A DNA stretch of 64,000 nucleotides from Actinomadura viridilutea (GCA_003001795.1 PVNI01000011.1:62001-126000); one strand, 5' to 3'; counted from the stretch's first letter, positions 51,418 through 60,330 are shown. Numbers and translations are program-made. Notes: generated by a model from the letters alone, not told the origin.

Positions 51418-51801
51418 GTGGTCGGAATCGTGGTGATCTCGCACAGCAGGGCGCTGGCCGACGGCGTCGCCGAGGTCGCGCGCGCGATGGGCGCCGGCAA
51501 GATCGTCGTCCGGTCCGCCGGCGGGAACGTGCGCGGCGGGCTGGGCACCAGCATCGAGGAGGTCGAGGAGGCGGTGCGCGCCGCCGACGACGGCGACGGC
51601 GTGCTGCTGCTGGTCGACCTCGGCAGCTCCGTCATGACCGCGAAGATGGTCGTCGAGGACCTCGGCGGGGACGGGGTCGCCCTCGCCGACGCGCCGCTGG
51701 TGGAGGGCGCCGTCGCCGCGGCGTCGATGGCCGCCACCGGGGCGGACCTGCGGACCGTGCTCAACGCCGCCGAGGCGGCCCGCCGTCACCGCAAGATCTG
51801 A
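51418..51801 (+). CDS. dhaM: PTS-dependent dihydroxyacetone kinase phosphotransferase DhaM
   Basis: A 127-residue EIIA-mannose-type domain. The phosphorylated His is in VVISHSRALADG and the rest has the fold's LLVDLGSSVMTA and EGAVAAASMAA. Only the EIIA domain is present; the HPr and EI-like domains of the E. coli protein are absent, so general PTS proteins must supply phosphate. AGGAGG precedes the GTG start by 6 bases. A tandem repeat begins in its last codons. Confidence 0.94.
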   Translation: MVGIVVISHSRALADGVAEVARAMGAGKIVVRSAGGNVRGGLGTSIEEVEEAVRAADDGDGVLLLVDLGSSVMTAKMVVEDLGGDGVALADAPLVEGAVAAASMAATGADLRTVLNAAEAARRHRKI

Positions 51802-51831
51802 GGGCAAGATCTGAGGGCGAGATCCGAGGGC
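51793..51831 (+). repeat. 3 x 13-bp tandem repeat across the dhaM stop codon
   Basis: AAGATCTGAGGGC is repeated at 51793-51805 and 51806-51818, with a third, slightly changed copy at 51819-51831. The first copy contains the dhaM stop. It lies in the 92 bp between dhaM and pcrA. Confidence 0.95.
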
Positions 51832-51893
51832 AGGAGCCGGGGGAAGGGACGCGAAGGGGCGAGAGCGCCGCGGTCGGCGCCGTACACTCGCAC

Positions 51894-54194
51894 ATGATGT
51901 CGAACACGCATGCCAATCCCCTGCTGGACGGCCTGAACCCGCAGCAGCGCGCCGCCGTCGTGCACTCCGGGAGCCCGCTGCTGATCGTCGCGGGCGCCGG
52001 CTCGGGCAAGACGCGCGTGCTCACCCACCGCATCGCCTACCTGCTGGCCGAACGGAACGTGCACCCCGGGCAGATCCTGGCGATCACGTTCACCAACAAG
52101 GCCGCCGCGGAGATGCGCGAGCGGGTGTCGGCGCTGGTCGGGCCGCGGGCGAACGCGATGTGGGTGATGACCTTCCACTCGGCGTGCGTGCGGATCCTGC
52201 GCCGCGAGGCCAAGCGGCTCGGCTTCCCGTCCAACTTCTCGATCTACGACCAGGCCGACGCGCAGCGCCTGATGGCCCTGGTCTGCCGCGAGCTGGACCT
52301 GGACCCCAAGCGCTACCCGCCCCGCTCGTTCAGCGCCCAGGTCTCCAACCTCAAGAACGAGCTGATCGACTACGAGACGTTCAAGGCCAGGGCCTCCACC
52401 CACATGGAGCAGACGCTGGCCGAGGCGTACGAGATGTACCAGGCGCGGTTGCAGCAGGCCGGCGCCATGGACTTCGACGACCTGATCATGCTGACGGTCA
52501 ACCTGCTGCAGGCGTTCCCGGAGGCCGCCGAGCACTACCGGCGCCGCTTCCGGCACGTGCTCGTCGACGAGTACCAGGACACCAACCACGCCCAGTACGA
52601 GCTGGTGCGGGAGCTGACCGCCCCGATCGCCTCCCCCGCCGGGGAGTCCCCGGACGACCACGACGGCCTCGGACCGGCCGAGCTGTGCGTGGTCGGCGAC
52701 GCCGACCAGTCGATCTACGCGTTCCGCGGCGCCACCATCCGCAACATCCTGGAGTTCGAGCGCGACTTCCCGGACGCCGCCACGATCCTGCTGGAGCAGA
52801 ACTACCGCTCCACCCAGACGATCCTGTCGGCGGCCAACGCGGTGATCGAGCGCAACGCCGACCGCAAGCCCAAGAAGCTGTGGTCCGACCAGGGCGAGGG
52901 CCACAAGATCGTCGGCTATGTGGCCGACAACGAGCACGACGAGGCCGCGTTCGTCGCGCAGGAGGTCGACCGGCTCACCGACGCGGGCGAGGCCCGCCCC
53001 GGCGACGTGGCGGTCTTCTACCGCACCAACGCGCAGTCGCGCGTGTTCGAAGAGGTCTTCATCCGCGTCGGCCTGCCCTACAAGGTCGTCGGCGGGGTCC
53101 GCTTCTACGAGCGCAAGGAGGTCCGCGACCTGCTGGCCTACCTGCGCGTCCTGGTCAACCCCGAGGACACCGTCTCGCTGCGGCGCATCCTGAACGTCCC
53201 CAAGCGCGGCATCGGCGACCGCGCCGAGGCGTGCGTGGAGGCCTACGCCTCCCGCGAGCGGATCTCGTTCTGGCAGGCGCTGCGCCGCCCCGAGGACGTG
53301 CCCGGCATGGCCACCCGGTCGATCAACGCCGTCCGCGAGTTCGTCACGCTGCTGGACGGCCTGCGCGCCCAGGTCGCCGACCGGACACCGGCCGAGATGG
53401 TCGAGGCGGTGCTCCGGGAGACCGGCTACCTGGCCGAGCTGCAGGAGTCCAAGGACCCGCAGGACGAGACCCGCGTGGAGAACCTGCACGAGCTGGAGGC
53501 CGTCGCCCGCGAGTTCGAGGACCGGCTGGACGGCGAGCCCGCGCAGGGACGCCTGGTCGACTTCCTGGAGCAGGTGGCGCTGGTCGCCGACGCCGACTCC
53601 ATCCCCGGCGGCGCCACGAGCGCCCCGCTGCCGCCCGGCGAGCGGCCCGAGGAGACCGACCAGGGCGTCGTCACCCTGATGACCCTGCACACCGCCAAGG
53701 GCCTGGAGTTCCCGGTGGTGTTCCTCACCGGCATGGAGGACGGCGTCTTCCCGCACCTGCGGGCCATGAGCAACCCCAAGGAGCTGGAGGAGGAGCGCCG
53801 CCTGGCCTACGTCGGCATCACCCGCGCCCGCGAGCGGCTGTACCTGACCCGGGCGGCGATGCGCAGCTCGTGGGGCGCGCCGCAGGTCAACCCGGCGTCC
53901 CGGTTCCTGTCCGAGGTGCCCGCGAGCCTGGTGCGGTGGGAGCGCGAGGCGTCGTCCGCCTCGTCGTCCTCGGCGCTGTCGGCGCAGGCCTCCCGGCCCG
54001 GCACCCGCTCGCCGGGCAACAGGGTCGTCCCGTCCCTGTCCCCGGGCGACAAGGTCACCCACGACTCGTTCGGGCTCGGCACGGTGGTGTCGGTGGACGG
54101 CGCGGGCGAACGCGCCGCGGCCAGCATCGACTTCGGCGGCGAGTACGGCGTGAAGCGGCTCGTCCTGCGCTACGCCCCCGTCGAGAAGCTCTGA
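51894..54194 (+). CDS. pcrA: ATP-dependent DNA helicase PcrA/UvrD (UvrD1 type)
   Basis: A 766-residue superfamily 1A helicase acting in nucleotide excision repair and replication-fork upkeep. Motifs in order: Q-motif LNPQQRAAV, Walker A VAGAGSGKTRV, Ia ITFTNKAAAEM, II VDEYQD, III VGDADQSIYAFRGA, IV LEQNYRS, V LMTLHTAKGLEF, VI YVGITRARERL. The C-terminal extension ends with a Tudor-like KVTHDSFGLGTVVSV segment, as in PcrA that binds RNA polymerase. Two adjacent ATGs begin the gene; I keep the first. Confidence 0.97.
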   Translation: MMSNTHANPLLDGLNPQQRAAVVHSGSPLLIVAGAGSGKTRVLTHRIAYLLAERNVHPGQILAITFTNKAAAEMRERVSALVGPRANAMWVMTFHSACVRILRREAKRLGFPSNFSIYDQADAQRLMALVCRELDLDPKRYPPRSFSAQVSNLKNELIDYETFKARASTHMEQTLAEAYEMYQARLQQAGAMDFDDLIMLTVNLLQAFPEAAEHYRRRFRHVLVDEYQDTNHAQYELVRELTAPIASPAGESPDDHDGLGPAELCVVGDADQSIYAFRGATIRNILEFERDFPDAATILLEQNYRSTQTILSAANAVIERNADRKPKKLWSDQGEGHKIVGYVADNEHDEAAFVAQEVDRLTDAGEARPGDVAVFYRTNAQSRVFEEVFIRVGLPYKVVGGVRFYERKEVRDLLAYLRVLVNPEDTVSLRRILNVPKRGIGDRAEACVEAYASRERISFWQALRRPEDVPGMATRSINAVREFVTLLDGLRAQVADRTPAEMVEAVLRETGYLAELQESKDPQDETRVENLHELEAVAREFEDRLDGEPAQGRLVDFLEQVALVADADSIPGGATSAPLPPGERPEETDQGVVTLMTLHTAKGLEFPVVFLTGMEDGVFPHLRAMSNPKELEEERRLAYVGITRARERLYLTRAAMRSSWGAPQVNPASRFLSEVPASLVRWEREASSASSSSALSAQASRPGTRSPGNRVVPSLSPGDKVTHDSFGLGTVVSVDGAGERAAASIDFGGEYGVKRLVLRYAPVEKL

Positions 54195-54204
54195 GCCCTA
54201 ACGG

Positions 54205-54696
54205 TCACCCGGCCGCCGGACGGCGCAGGAGCAGGTTGACGGCGACGAGGTCGAGCACGGTCCGGTCGTCCTCGGTGAGCAGCTCGCCGCGGGTTCGGAC
54301 GATGCCGCGGTCGGGCTTGGAGCGCGACGGCCGGGCGTCCAGGACGGTGGCGCGCAGCCGCACCGTGTCGCCGGGGCGCAGCGGCGAGGGCCAGCGCAGC
54401 TCGTCCAGGCCGGGCGAGGCCAGGCTCGCCACCCGCGACAGGTAGTGGTCGGCGTACATGCGCATGAAGATCCCGCCGGAGTGCCATCCGCTGGCGATCA
54501 GCCCGCCGAACGGCCCGGTCGCCGCGTACTCCCGGTCGATGTGGATCGGCTGCGGGTCGAACCGCTCGGCGAACTCGACGATCTCCGCCTCGTCCACGGT
54601 CACGGTGCCGTACTCGTACACCGAGCCCGGCACGTAGTCCTCGAAGTAGCGGTCGTCGATCGGAGCGGAGAAGTCTTCTCTCAGCGGCTTGGTCAT
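54205..54696 (-). CDS. MaoC-like hotdog-fold dehydratase
   Basis: A 163-residue hydratase/dehydratase. The catalytic motif is in FDPQPIHIDREYAATGPFGG (Asp and His of the R-hydratase site). Such enzymes hydrate enoyl-CoA or related thioesters. ATG 54696 gives the family length. It lies 17 bp after the TetR gene on the same strand, forming a two-gene operon. Confidence 0.87.
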   Translation of the reverse strand: MTKPLREDFSAPIDDRYFEDYVPGSVYEYGTVTVDEAEIVEFAERFDPQPIHIDREYAATGPFGGLIASGWHSGGIFMRMYADHYLSRVASLASPGLDELRWPSPLRPGDTVRLRATVLDARPSRSKPDRGIVRTRGELLTEDDRTVLDLVAVNLLLRRPAAG

Positions 54697-54713
54697 GCCT
54701 ACCAGAATGCCGT

Positions 54714-55430
54714 TCACTCGCCGGCGGCGGCGATACGCGCCAGCCACTCGGCGAGCAGCGCCCGTTCGGCCGCGCTGAGCGGGACGTCGTCCGCGGAGGC
54801 GGCGCCGAGCGCCGCGCGCAGCGCCATGGCCAGTGCGGCCAGGGGCCGGGGCGCGTCGCCCGCCGTCTCCTCGGGCGCGGTGATGGCGGCGATGAGCGCC
54901 TCCCGCGTCCGGACCGACAGGTCGTCGGCCGCCGCCTCCCGATCCTTGATCAGCGTGAGCACCACCCCGACCCCGGCCGCGTGCACCATCCGGGCCGCGA
55001 GCTCGGGCGGGACGGTCAGCCGCCCGGCCCGGGCGATCCCGTTGACGATCTCGAGCAGGATCCGTTCGCTCTCCCGGGCCGCCGAGGAGCGGCCGCCCGT
55101 CGGGTCGGACCCGTGCATCGCCATGTAGAGCGCGGGGTTCTTCAGCCCGAACTCCACGTGCAGGTCCCAGCCGTCGCGCAGCCGCTGCACGGGGTCGTCG
55201 GGGACGGGCATGGCCCGCTTCTCCGCCAGGTAGGTCTCGAACCCGTAGGCGGCGACGGCGTTCATCAGGCCGCGCTTGTCGCCGAAGTGGTGGTAGAGCG
55301 TCGGGGCGCCGACCCCCGCCGCCTGGCAGATCGCCCTGGTGGACACCGGCTCCCCACCCGATTCGGCCATCAGCGCCGCGGCCGCGCGCAGGATCCGCTC
55401 CCGGGTGTCGCCGTCCTTGAGGTCCTTCAC
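54714..55430 (-). CDS. TetR-family transcriptional regulator
   Basis: A 238-residue regulator. The HTH is EPVSTRAICQAAGVGAPTLY with YHHFGDKRGL, about residues 27-55; the C-terminal part is a TetR ligand-binding domain. It starts at GTG 55430 and is divergent from the alcohol dehydrogenase gene across 96 bp that contain a palindromic site. It most likely controls both the TetR-MaoC operon and the dehydrogenase. Confidence 0.92.
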   Translation of the reverse strand: MKDLKDGDTRERILRAAAALMAESGGEPVSTRAICQAAGVGAPTLYHHFGDKRGLMNAVAAYGFETYLAEKRAMPVPDDPVQRLRDGWDLHVEFGLKNPALYMAMHGSDPTGGRSSAARESERILLEIVNGIARAGRLTVPPELAARMVHAAGVGVVLTLIKDREAAADDLSVRTREALIAAITAPEETAGDAPRPLAALAMALRAALGAASADDVPLSAAERALLAEWLARIAAAGE

Positions 55431-55460
55431 GCCACCAGTGTAGAGCGATGTTCTACGAAA

Positions 55461-55483
55461 CTTTGTATAGCGCTAGTACAGAG
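55461..55483. promoter_or_regulatory. Likely TetR operator between tetR and alcohol dehydrogenase
   Basis: An 8-bp palindrome TAGCGCTA (55468-55475) sits inside imperfect outer arms CTTTGTA (55461) and TACAGAG (55477-55483). It is centred in the 96-bp divergent region, where it could overlap both promoters. Confidence 0.55.
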
Positions 55484-55526
55484 CGCCGTGTATCGTCGAT
55501 TTCGAACCTGAGGTGAGGAGCAGACG

Positions 55527-56540
55527 ATGCGAGCAGCAGTCATGACCGCGCCGCGCACGGCGCTGACGGTCGAGGACCGGCCGGTCCCCGAGCCCGGCCC
55601 CGGCGAGGTGCTGATCAGGGTGGTCGCCTGCGGGATGTGCTACTCGGAGGTCGTCCACCTGAACGACCGCTACCCGTTCGGCCGCTTCCCGACCGTGCCG
55701 GGCCACGAGGTCAGCGGCGTGGTCGAGGCCGTGGGCGCCGGCGTGGACTTCCCGGCCGTCGGCACCCGGGTCGGCGCGCAGTGGCTGTACGACTCCTGCG
55801 GCCACTGCGACCTGTGCGTGCGCGGCGACCAGGTCCTGTGCCCGGCCAAGCGGGCCACCGGAATCACCCTGGACGGCGGGTACGCCGAATACATGATCGC
55901 CAAGGCGGGCTACGTCACCCCGCTGCCGGACGGCCTGGACCCGGTCGCCGCCGCCCCGCTGATGTGCGCGGGCATCACCGGTTTCAACGGGCTGCGGCAC
56001 GGCGGCGCCCGTCCCGGCTCGAAGGTCGCCGTGCTGGGCACCGGCGGCGTCGGCACCATGGCGGTCCGGTTCGCCGTCGCGATGGGCGCCCGCGTCGCGG
56101 TGGTGTCCCGCAGCCGCCGCGCCGAGGACCGGGCCAAGCGCCTCGGCGCCGAGCTGTTCATCGCCACCGAGGAGCAGGACCCGGCCGAGGCCCTGCGCGC
56201 CTGGGACGGCGGCGCCGATGTGGTCCTGCACACCGCGCCCGCCAACGGGCCGGCCGAGGCCGCCGTCGGCGGCATCGCCCCCGACGGCACGCTCGTCATC
56301 CTGGGCGTCGGCGAGGGCCCGCTGCACATCCCGCCGTTCGCGCTGGTGGCCAACCGCATCCGGGTGATGGGCATGCCGTCCGGCTCGCCGCACGACATGC
56401 GCGACACCCTCGCCTTCGCCGCCGCCCACGGCATCGTCCCGGAGATCACCCCGATCACCCTGGACGAGGCGCCCGCCGTCCTCGCCGCCATGGCGGACGG
56501 CACCGCCCCCAACACCCGCCACGTCATCACCCTCTCCTGA
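55527..56540 (+). CDS. Zinc-dependent alcohol dehydrogenase
   Basis: A 337-residue medium-chain dehydrogenase. Catalytic zinc ligands lie in ACGMCYSEV and GHEVSG; structural zinc ligands are in CGHCDLCVRGDQVLC (C-x2-C-x2-C-x7-C). The NAD(P) motif is LGTGGVGTMAV. GAGGAG precedes the ATG. The substrate is unknown; association with a MaoC hydratase and TetR suggests catabolism of an alcohol or a CoA-linked acid. Confidence 0.93.
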   Translation: MRAAVMTAPRTALTVEDRPVPEPGPGEVLIRVVACGMCYSEVVHLNDRYPFGRFPTVPGHEVSGVVEAVGAGVDFPAVGTRVGAQWLYDSCGHCDLCVRGDQVLCPAKRATGITLDGGYAEYMIAKAGYVTPLPDGLDPVAAAPLMCAGITGFNGLRHGGARPGSKVAVLGTGGVGTMAVRFAVAMGARVAVVSRSRRAEDRAKRLGAELFIATEEQDPAEALRAWDGGADVVLHTAPANGPAEAAVGGIAPDGTLVILGVGEGPLHIPPFALVANRIRVMGMPSGSPHDMRDTLAFAAAHGIVPEITPITLDEAPAVLAAMADGTAPNTRHVITLS

Positions 56541-56984
56541 CACCGAGACGACATGGCGAGATGACACCGAAAGAGGTGTCACCCGGTGCTCCCACCACCG
56601 CCATGCCCAGCAGCAGAGGGATCACCGTGGCGACAGGGCGGCGCGCAGGGACGCTCCAGCCCCCGCGCGCCGCCCGCAGCGTGCCGCTGCTGATGCTGCG
56701 GCCCGATTGCAGCGTTCTGACGATGGACGACGTGCGCGCCAGGGCCGAGAGGTACCCCTCCGACCTGTTCTCGTCCGGGTGCTGACGGTGCTTTTGAGGT
56801 CTGGTGGAGCCGAGCCGGGTCCGTCCCGGCTGGCCGTCCGGCTCTCAGGCGCGTCCTCGGTGTTCAGCAGCCAGGTTGCCTGCACTCCGGGATGTGCAGC
56901 CCTGCCTGGTCGTGGTGGTCGTCTTACTCCACTGTGCGCTGGTGGCCGTGGCTGCGGATGCGCTGGTCCGGGACCGACAAAAAA
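56541..56984. other. Intergenic region with only weak short frames
   Basis: A 74-residue frame at 56561-56785 (ending MDDVRARAERYPSDLFSSGC) and a short hydrophobic frame near 56804-56995 can be read, but neither has a convincing ribosome site or recognisable family. Composition is less G/C-biased at third positions after 56790, so this may be a decayed gene. Confidence 0.4.
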
Positions 56985-57020
56985 TCTTGTCTTGACAAGA
57001 GAAGTTGTCGGTGAGACGCT
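56985..57020 (+). promoter_or_regulatory. ArsR-family operator overlapping a perfect -35 box
   Basis: TCTTGTC-TT-GACAAGA (56985-57000) has perfectly matching 7-bp arms. TTGACA (56992-56997) lies within it, and GACGCT (57015-57020) 17 bp on is a weak -10. Transcription would then start near the ATG at 57027. The site thus predicts autorepression of a leaderless mRNA. Confidence 0.65.
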
Positions 57021-57026
57021 GGGCGC

Positions 57027-57638
57027 ATGTTGGACGTGGCGGTGATCGAGGATCCGGCGGTGGCCGCCGTCTCGCTGGACCCCATACGGGCCCGGCTGCT
57101 GGCCGAGCTGACCGAGCCGGCCTCGGCGAAGGCGCTGGCCGACCGTGTCGGGCTGCCCCGGCAGAAGGTCAACTACCACCTGCGCGAACTAGAGCGGCGC
57201 GGGCTGGTGGAACTGGTCGAGGAACGCCGCAAGGGCAACATGACCGAGCGGGTGCTGCGGGCGACCGCGGCGTCGTACGTGATCTCCCCCGAGGCCCTGG
57301 CCGCGGTCGCGCCCGACCCCGGGCGGGCCCCCGACCGCCTGTCGGCGCGGTGGCTGCTCGCCCTGGCCGCGCGGCTGGTCCGGGAGGTGGGGGCGCTGAT
57401 CAACGGCGCGGTGCGGGCCGGCAAGCCGGTGGCGACGTTCGCGATCGAGGGCGAGGTGCGCTTCGCCTCGGCGGCCGACCGGGCCGCCTTCGCCGAGGAA
57501 CTGGCCCGGACGGTCACCGCGCTCGTGGGCCGCTACCACGACGAGAAGGCCGCCGGGGGCCGTACGCATCGGATCGTCGTCGCCGTCCATCCCGCCGTGT
57601 CGGCCGCAGGCGGCCCGGTGAAGAAGGAAGAGTCCTGA
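57027..57638 (+). CDS. ArsR/winged-helix transcriptional regulator
   Basis: A 203-residue regulator. An ArsR-like winged helix takes the first 90 residues (LDPIRARLLAELTEPASAKA, then LADRVGLPRQKVNYHLRELE). The rest is a helical domain followed by LVGRYHDEKA and a C-terminal segment. No ribosome site precedes the ATG, consistent with a leaderless transcript. An AHSA1-domain protein follows 1 bp after its stop, a common pairing (ArsR-SRPBCC) in actinobacteria. Confidence 0.9.
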   Translation: MLDVAVIEDPAVAAVSLDPIRARLLAELTEPASAKALADRVGLPRQKVNYHLRELERRGLVELVEERRKGNMTERVLRATAASYVISPEALAAVAPDPGRAPDRLSARWLLALAARLVREVGALINGAVRAGKPVATFAIEGEVRFASAADRAAFAEELARTVTALVGRYHDEKAAGGRTHRIVVAVHPAVSAAGGPVKKEES

Positions 57639-57639
57639 C

Positions 57640-58386
57640 ATGGGCCGCGAATGGGAGCAGCACGACGAGGTCGAGGTCGACGCGACTCCGGAGCAGGTGT
57701 GGGAGGCGATCGCCAGCGGCCCCGGCATCGACTCCTGGTTCATGGGACGCACCGAGGTGGAGCCGGGCGAGGGCGGCTCGGTCCGCACCGACCTGGGCGG
57801 GTACGTGATGGAGTCCGAGGTCACCGCGTGGGAGCCGCTGCGCCGGTTCGCCTACCGCGGCGACGAGGGCCCGGACGGGCGTTTCGTCGCGTTCGAGTTC
57901 CTCATCGAGGGGCGCGAGCAGGGCGGCACGGTGCTGCGCCTGGTGACCAACGGCTTCCTGCCCGGCGACGACTGGGAGGACGAGTACGACGCGATGCTCA
58001 AGGGCGGCGCGATGTACTTCGCGACGCTCGTCGCGTACCTCACCCACTTTCCCGGCCGCACCGCGACGCCGATCACGGTGGCCGCGCCGATGACGTCGGA
58101 CGCGCGGGCGGTGTTCGACCGGGTCCCGGCCGCCCTGGGGCTGGCCGCCGATCCGGCGGTCGGCGACCGGGTGCGGGCCGCGCCGGACGGTCTGCCGGCG
58201 ATCGACGGCGTCGTCGACTTCGTCAACCCGGACGCGATCGGGATCCGCACCCGCGACGCCCTGTACCGCTTCATCGCGGGTTTCCGGGGCCCGATGATCG
58301 TCACCCACCACCTGTTCGCCGAGGACGTGGACCGCACGGGGACCGAACAGGCGTGGCGGGCGTGGCTGGCCCGTCTGTCCGCCTGA
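57640..58386 (+). CDS. SRPBCC/AHSA1-type protein
   Basis: A 248-residue protein with an AHSA1-like ligand-binding domain in residues 1-140 (VDATPEQVWEAIASGPGIDSW, TAWEPLRRFAYRG). A second, less clear region of 100 residues follows (DRVPAALGLAADPAVG, VDFVNPDAIGIRTRD). ArsR-linked members may sense or bind small ligands. Second gene of the ArsR operon; function unknown. Confidence 0.82.
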   Translation: MGREWEQHDEVEVDATPEQVWEAIASGPGIDSWFMGRTEVEPGEGGSVRTDLGGYVMESEVTAWEPLRRFAYRGDEGPDGRFVAFEFLIEGREQGGTVLRLVTNGFLPGDDWEDEYDAMLKGGAMYFATLVAYLTHFPGRTATPITVAAPMTSDARAVFDRVPAALGLAADPAVGDRVRAAPDGLPAIDGVVDFVNPDAIGIRTRDALYRFIAGFRGPMIVTHHLFAEDVDRTGTEQAWRAWLARLSA

Positions 58387-58406
58387 CAGACACGAGGAGA
58401 CGAACC

Positions 58407-58946
58407 ATGAGGAAGATCGTCAGCGGCCTGTTCATCTCGCTCGACGGGGTGGTGGAGGCCCCCGACCAGTGGCATCTGTCGTACTTCAACGACGAGATGG
58501 GGGAGGCCGTCGAGGCCCTGCTGGAGGGCAGCGACGCCATGCTCTTCGGCCGACGGACGTACGAGGAGTTCGCGGCATACTGGCCCACCTCCACCGACGA
58601 GCTCGCCGACCGCATGAACGGCATCCCGAAGTACGTCGTGTCCAACACCCTGACCTCGGCCGAGTGGCAGAACTCGACGCTCATCAGCGGCGACGTGTAC
58701 AAGGAACTGGCCCGGCTGAAGCAGCAGCCCGGCAAGAACCTCGGCATCACCGGCAGCGGCACCCTCGTCCGCTCCCTGCTGCGCGAAGGGCTCCTGGACG
58801 AGCTGCACCTCCTGGTGCACCCGATCGTGGTGGGCGCCGGCAAGCGCCTCTTCGACGACGGTCCGCAGGTGCCGCTCCGCCTGACCGGCTCGCGGACCTT
58901 CAGCACCGGCGTCCTCAACCTGACGTACGAGCGGGCGGACGCCTGA
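58407..58946 (+). CDS. Dihydrofolate-reductase-family (RibD C-terminal-like) protein
   Basis: A 179-residue NADPH-binding fold like DHFR and the RibD reductase domain (SGLFISLDGVVEAPDQW, LLFGRRTYEEF-type segment AMLFGRRTYEEF, ITGSGTLVRSLLREGL, VHPIVVGAGKRLF). In actinobacteria such stand-alone proteins are frequent; true folate activity is unlikely. AGGAG precedes ATG 58407. Third gene of the ArsR operon. Confidence 0.9.
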   Translation: MRKIVSGLFISLDGVVEAPDQWHLSYFNDEMGEAVEALLEGSDAMLFGRRTYEEFAAYWPTSTDELADRMNGIPKYVVSNTLTSAEWQNSTLISGDVYKELARLKQQPGKNLGITGSGTLVRSLLREGLLDELHLLVHPIVVGAGKRLFDDGPQVPLRLTGSRTFSTGVLNLTYERADA

Positions 58947-59334
58947 TCGCCGAAGCGCGCCCGACCGGCCGCCGTCCGCGCCGCGCCGTCCAGGGCCGCG
59001 CCGTCCAGGGACATCCCCTGCCTTCGGGCAAGGAGACGCCGCGTACCGCAGCGCACTGAGCCTGGACGGTGCGCGACGGCCGTCCCGCTCCCCCGGCACG
59101 CCGGTCGGTGGAGGCCGTGTGGGGCCGTCACCGCCGGGCAGGTGCTGCCTGCGAGGTGCGGCTGGAACGGCGGTCTGCCCGGAGGGTCTCGGCTCCCCGC
59201 GTGCGGCCGCGGCGGTCACGGGGGCGCGGAGGCCCGTGTGCTTTGGGGCGGTGCGCGGCGGGATCGAGGGCTCTTGGACGTTCACGGGGAACGGTTACTG
59301 TTGATCGTGTGGCCCTCTCTGTGGAAGGGGCTGG
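58947..59334. other. Gene-free region with a tandem repeat and a promoter
   Basis: A 15-bp unit CCGCGCCGTCCAGGG is repeated at 58981-58995 and 58996-59010. TTGGAC (59274-59279) and TACTGT (59296-59301), 16 bp apart, are a plausible promoter for the gene at 59335. Long frames can be read on both strands here but none resembles a protein. Confidence 0.5.
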
Positions 59335-60240
59335 ATGTCCCGTTCCGAATGGCCGGTGCGGCGGAGGTGGCTCTGGAGCCTCGTGGCGGGCGTGGCGACG
59401 CTCGGCATGTCCGGCGCCGTGGTGGCATGGCCCGTGACGGAGCCGGATCCGACGGTGCGCGTGATGACCTACAACGTGCGAGGGGTCGCCGATCCGCCGC
59501 CTCGGGACTGGCGGACGCGGCTGCCGCTGGTGAAACGGCTGCTGCGGCGCCACGACCCGGACCTGCTCGGCGTGCAGGAGGCCAAGTGGCCGCAGATGCG
59601 GGATCTGGAACGGGCGCTTCCGGGGCACCGGTGGATCGGCATGGGCCTGCGCGGCGGGACACGGGACCAGTTCGTCGCCGTCTTCTACAGGGCCGACCGG
59701 TTCGAGCTCTTGGACTTCGACCACTTCTGGCTGTCCGACACGCCGCACGTCATCGGGTCGGCGACGTGGGGCAACCGGTACGTGCGGATGGCGACCTGGG
59801 TCAAGCTGCGCGACCGTCGGACGGGCACGGTGCTCTACCAGCTCAACACGCACTTCGACCACGAGTCGGAGCGCGCTCGGGAGAAGAGCGCCGAGCTGGT
59901 CCTGAAAAGGGTGCGCGGATTCCAGCCGGGCGTCCCGGTGCTCGTCACCGGGGATTTCAACGACACGGCCGGAGACTCGCGGGCGTACTCGATCCTCACC
60001 GGCGCGGACGCGTTGCAGGACACGTGGGTGACGGCCCGTCGGCGCAGTACGCAATACAAGACGGACGCGCGCTGGAAGCCGCCGGTGCCGGGCGGCAGAC
60101 GGGTCGACTGGATTCTGGCGCGGGGACGGGTCGAGACGCTGTGGAGCGAAATCGATCCCTGGCACTCCGGCGGCGTGTATCCGTCGGACCATTTCCCCGT
60201 CATCGCGCATGTACGGTTCGGTCCGGCCGCGGCGCGGTGA
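59335..60240 (+). CDS. Exported endonuclease/exonuclease/phosphatase family protein
   Basis: A 301-residue protein with an N-terminal signal or membrane anchor (RRRWLWSLVAGVATLGMSGA). The EEP fold follows: RVMTYNVRG, LLGVQEAKW (catalytic Glu), LNTHFDHES, VTGDFNDTAGDS and the final PSDHFPVIAHV (catalytic Asp-His). Such secreted proteins are metal-dependent phosphodiesterases or sphingomyelinase-like. AAGGGG precedes the ATG. Confidence 0.9.
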   Translation: MSRSEWPVRRRWLWSLVAGVATLGMSGAVVAWPVTEPDPTVRVMTYNVRGVADPPPRDWRTRLPLVKRLLRRHDPDLLGVQEAKWPQMRDLERALPGHRWIGMGLRGGTRDQFVAVFYRADRFELLDFDHFWLSDTPHVIGSATWGNRYVRMATWVKLRDRRTGTVLYQLNTHFDHESERAREKSAELVLKRVRGFQPGVPVLVTGDFNDTAGDSRAYSILTGADALQDTWVTARRRSTQYKTDARWKPPVPGGRRVDWILARGRVETLWSEIDPWHSGGVYPSDHFPVIAHVRFGPAAAR

Positions 60241-60330
60241 ACCGCGCGAACGGCGCAGCCGGGCCGCCCGAAGGGAGCGCGGCGCGCAGAGGGCCGCTGG
60301 GAAACGTGAGTGTGCACTGCGGAGGTCAGC

